From an uncultured Robiginitomaculum sp. (GTDB lineage: Bacteria > Pseudomonadota > Alphaproteobacteria > Caulobacterales > Maricaulaceae): a stretch of DNA of 42,628 nucleotides. Shown here piece by piece: positions 41,345-42,628 of the stretch (the first letter of the stretch is position 1; every line of letters begins with the position of its first letter). The notes below the pieces were generated by a model. The model was given only the letters and a program-made list of their open reading frames with translations. It made no database searches and had not been told where the DNA came from. Where the stretch lies: contig CALLXE010000030.1 of assembly GCA_938015875.1 (NCBI GenBank), forward strand, positions 1 through 42,628. Reading direction: 5' to 3'. The translations under genes and the position numbers were made by a program.

Positions 41345-42628
41345 TTAGAAGCCGTAAGTCGGAACCAAACGGATAACAACTTCGGAGCGGCGGTTCAGCG
41401 GCTCGCGAACGCCGTCTTCAGTCTGAACAGCCAAGCCTTGCTCACCAAGACCAGAACGGCTTATACGCTGAGCATCGACGCCTTTAGAGACAAGGGCGTT
41501 AGCTACAGTATCGGCACGACGATTAGACAAAGCGATGTTGTAAGCGGCTGCGCCGGATGTATCCGTGTAACCTTCAACACTGACAGCGTCGACGCCGCAT
41601 TGCTGCGTATATGTTGACGCCTGGTCAATAACAGCTTGGGCCTGATCGGTCAGGCGGGACTTGTCCCACTCAAAGTAAACGACAAATGGTACGTCGCCCT
41701 GATCACAGATAGAGACAGCTTGCTCTACAATGACCGGTGGCGGAGGCGGCGTTGGGCAGGACGCCTGATCATACACCAATGTACCGTCGAAACATTGAAT
41801 AGTCGGCTGCTCCACAACCGTCTGCGGCTCGCTTGGGCACTGCGCAAAGCTGTCACGCATTGAACCATCCCAACACGTGATCTGAGTCACCTGAACAGGC
41901 ATTTCGGGTTTGGCCACAGGGACGACTTTTGCTGCCATCGGAGCTTTCGTGCCGCCAAAACGGTAACGGAAACCTGTCATCAACTGATGCGCGCCGATAT
42001 CGTCAAGGTTTACATTAATACCTCTTGGGTTGGTTTCAACAGGGCCCGGAAAAACATAATCGCTTTGAACGCCGTCAAATGTCATGCCTTCGGCTTGAAG
42101 ATAACGATATTGCGTGTCCCAAACCAAGTTTTCGGAGATGTCATATCCCAAACCGGCCAAAAGATTCCAAGCTGTGGAGGTTGCAGACTGGTCAGCAACT
42201 GTACACAGATCACCGCAAACACGGCTATCAATGTTGAGCAAAGGGTTGTTCGGGTCTGCATAATCGTGGGATTCAGCGCTCAGATCACCGCGCAGCAGAC
42301 CGATACCGGCACCGACATAAGGTGCCCAACGGCCAAAATCGTTAAAATCATAGATCGCGTTCAGCATCAGGCCGTTACCGCGGAACTTAGCGAATGATTC
42401 AGGCGTTTGGTCGATCGCGCCCATATCGTTCCACATTGTGGAGCCGTCAAGCTCGACGCGCCAGTTATTGCCCAGATCATAACCCAGACCGATCGAGCCG
42501 ACGCCATCAACTTCAGCTTCAGTATCACCGATCATATCGTCAGACAATTCCATGTCGGTAAAGGCGCCAATGCCCAGATTACCGCGAAGATACCAACCTT
42601 GCGTGTCGTCTGCGCTTTGCGCGCTTGC
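41345..42628 (-). CDS. OmpA family outer-membrane protein (N-terminus beyond window)
   Basis: This gene is cut by the right edge. Reading on past an internal ATG at 42553 gives ASAQSADDTQGWYLRGNLG, which is the end of a signal peptide and the first barrel strand, so the true start lies outside the window. Residues to about 200 after the internal ATG form an eight-strand-type OmpA barrel with YVGAGIGLL, LLAGLGYDIS and LMTGFRYRFG. A Pro/Val linker with cysteine repeats follows, then the peptidoglycan-binding OmpA domain (VYFEWDKSRLTDQAQAVID, VEGYTDTSGAAAYNIALSNRRAD). It anchors the outer membrane to the wall. It shares a bidirectional terminator with phhA. Confidence 0.95.
   Translation of the reverse strand, partial: ASAQSADDTQGWYLRGNLGIGAFTDMELSDDMIGDTEAEVDGVGSIGLGYDLGNNWRVELDGSTMWNDMGAIDQTPESFAKFRGNGLMLNAIYDFNDFGRWAPYVGAGIGLLRGDLSAESHDYADPNNPLLNIDSRVCGDLCTVADQSATSTAWNLLAGLGYDISENLVWDTQYRYLQAEGMTFDGVQSDYVFPGPVETNPRGINVNLDDIGAHQLMTGFRYRFGGTKAPMAAKVVPVAKPEMPVQVTQITCWDGSMRDSFAQCPSEPQTVVEQPTIQCFDGTLVYDQASCPTPPPPPVIVEQAVSICDQGDVPFVVYFEWDKSRLTDQAQAVIDQASTYTQQCGVDAVSVEGYTDTSGAAAYNIALSNRRADTVANALVSKGVDAQRISRSGLGEQGLAVQTEDGVREPLNRRSEVVIRLVPTYGF
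41753..41884 (-). repeat. Two cysteine-framed repeats in the OmpA linker
   Basis: Between the barrel and the OmpA domain, two copies of a pattern Ile-x-Cys-(Trp/Phe)-Asp-Gly-x8-Gln-x-x-Cys-Pro-type can be seen: ITCWDGSMRDSFAQCP and IQCFDGTLVYDQASCP, about 27 residues apart. Each has two cysteines 12 residues apart, suggesting one disulfide per unit in the periplasm. A proline run follows the second copy. Confidence 0.7.

Overview
The window is a gene-dense, core-type stretch of an alphaproteobacterial chromosome, most likely from the marine dimorphic/stalked groups (Hyphomonadales/Maricaulales or a relative of Caulobacterales). This placement is inferred from several things: infA-maf-rng-yacG and lysC-ptsP/ubiG next to Nit-grxC-comF in the usual alphaproteobacterial order, an 8-TM COX15-type heme A synthase, a DUF2336 protein, a two-TM coiled-coil protein resembling the polarity factor TipN, and a tRNA-His with A73 and no encoded G-1. 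There is no sign of phage, insertion sequence, integron, CRISPR array or plasmid functions. No gap between genes exceeds 300 bases, and nothing could be supported in bases 1-87.

Layout, left to right. 88-2101 (minus) is infA-maf-rng-yacG, covering translation initiation, nucleotide house-cleaning, RNA decay and gyrase control. 2281-6320 holds a GNAT enzyme and, on the minus strand, lysC-ptsP (aspartate kinase and nitrogen-PTS Enzyme I), with ubiG divergent at 6454. 7221-9408 (minus) is comF-grxC-Nit hydrolase plus a small zinc-ribbon membrane protein. 9546-15873 holds a dodecin-like protein, an NDUFAF5-like methyltransferase overlapping an orphan lipoprotein gene, ctaA on the other strand, and a CPBP protease followed by an STT3-like GT-C protein. 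16261-18387 is the TipN-like gene. 18390-21982 (minus) is a complete, overlapping Mla/MCE lipid-transport operon. 22046-26342 holds a dipeptide epimerase, a small lipoprotein, an NSS-family sodium symporter and a free-standing receiver-HPt protein. 26339-31864 (minus) is the elongasome operon mreB-mreC-mreD-mrdA-rodA. 32005-37093 holds a TVP38-type membrane protein, miaA divergent from serB, DUF2336, tRNA-His and an M48 metalloprotease lipoprotein. 37296-42628 holds a large AsmA protein, phhA and an OmpA-type porin that runs off the right edge.

The main functional theme is the cell envelope: the Mla pump, AsmA, elongasome, OmpA protein, M48 protease, CPBP protease, STT3-like protein, dipeptide epimerase (possible murein-peptide recycling) and several orphan lipoproteins. 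The rest is housekeeping.

The genome is very compact. Same-strand neighbours commonly overlap by 1, 4 or 11 bases. Five convergent pairs share one four-base TTAA or TTAG in which both stop codons are interlocked, leaving no room for a terminator between them. I did not find a clearly new multi-gene system. The best leads are the TipN-like protein, the CPBP/STT3-like pair, the dodecin lacking its flavin-stacking aromatic residue, the unrecognised lipoprotein tied to the methyltransferase, the zinc-ribbon membrane protein in a conserved gene neighbourhood, and the cysteine-framed repeats in the OmpA linker.
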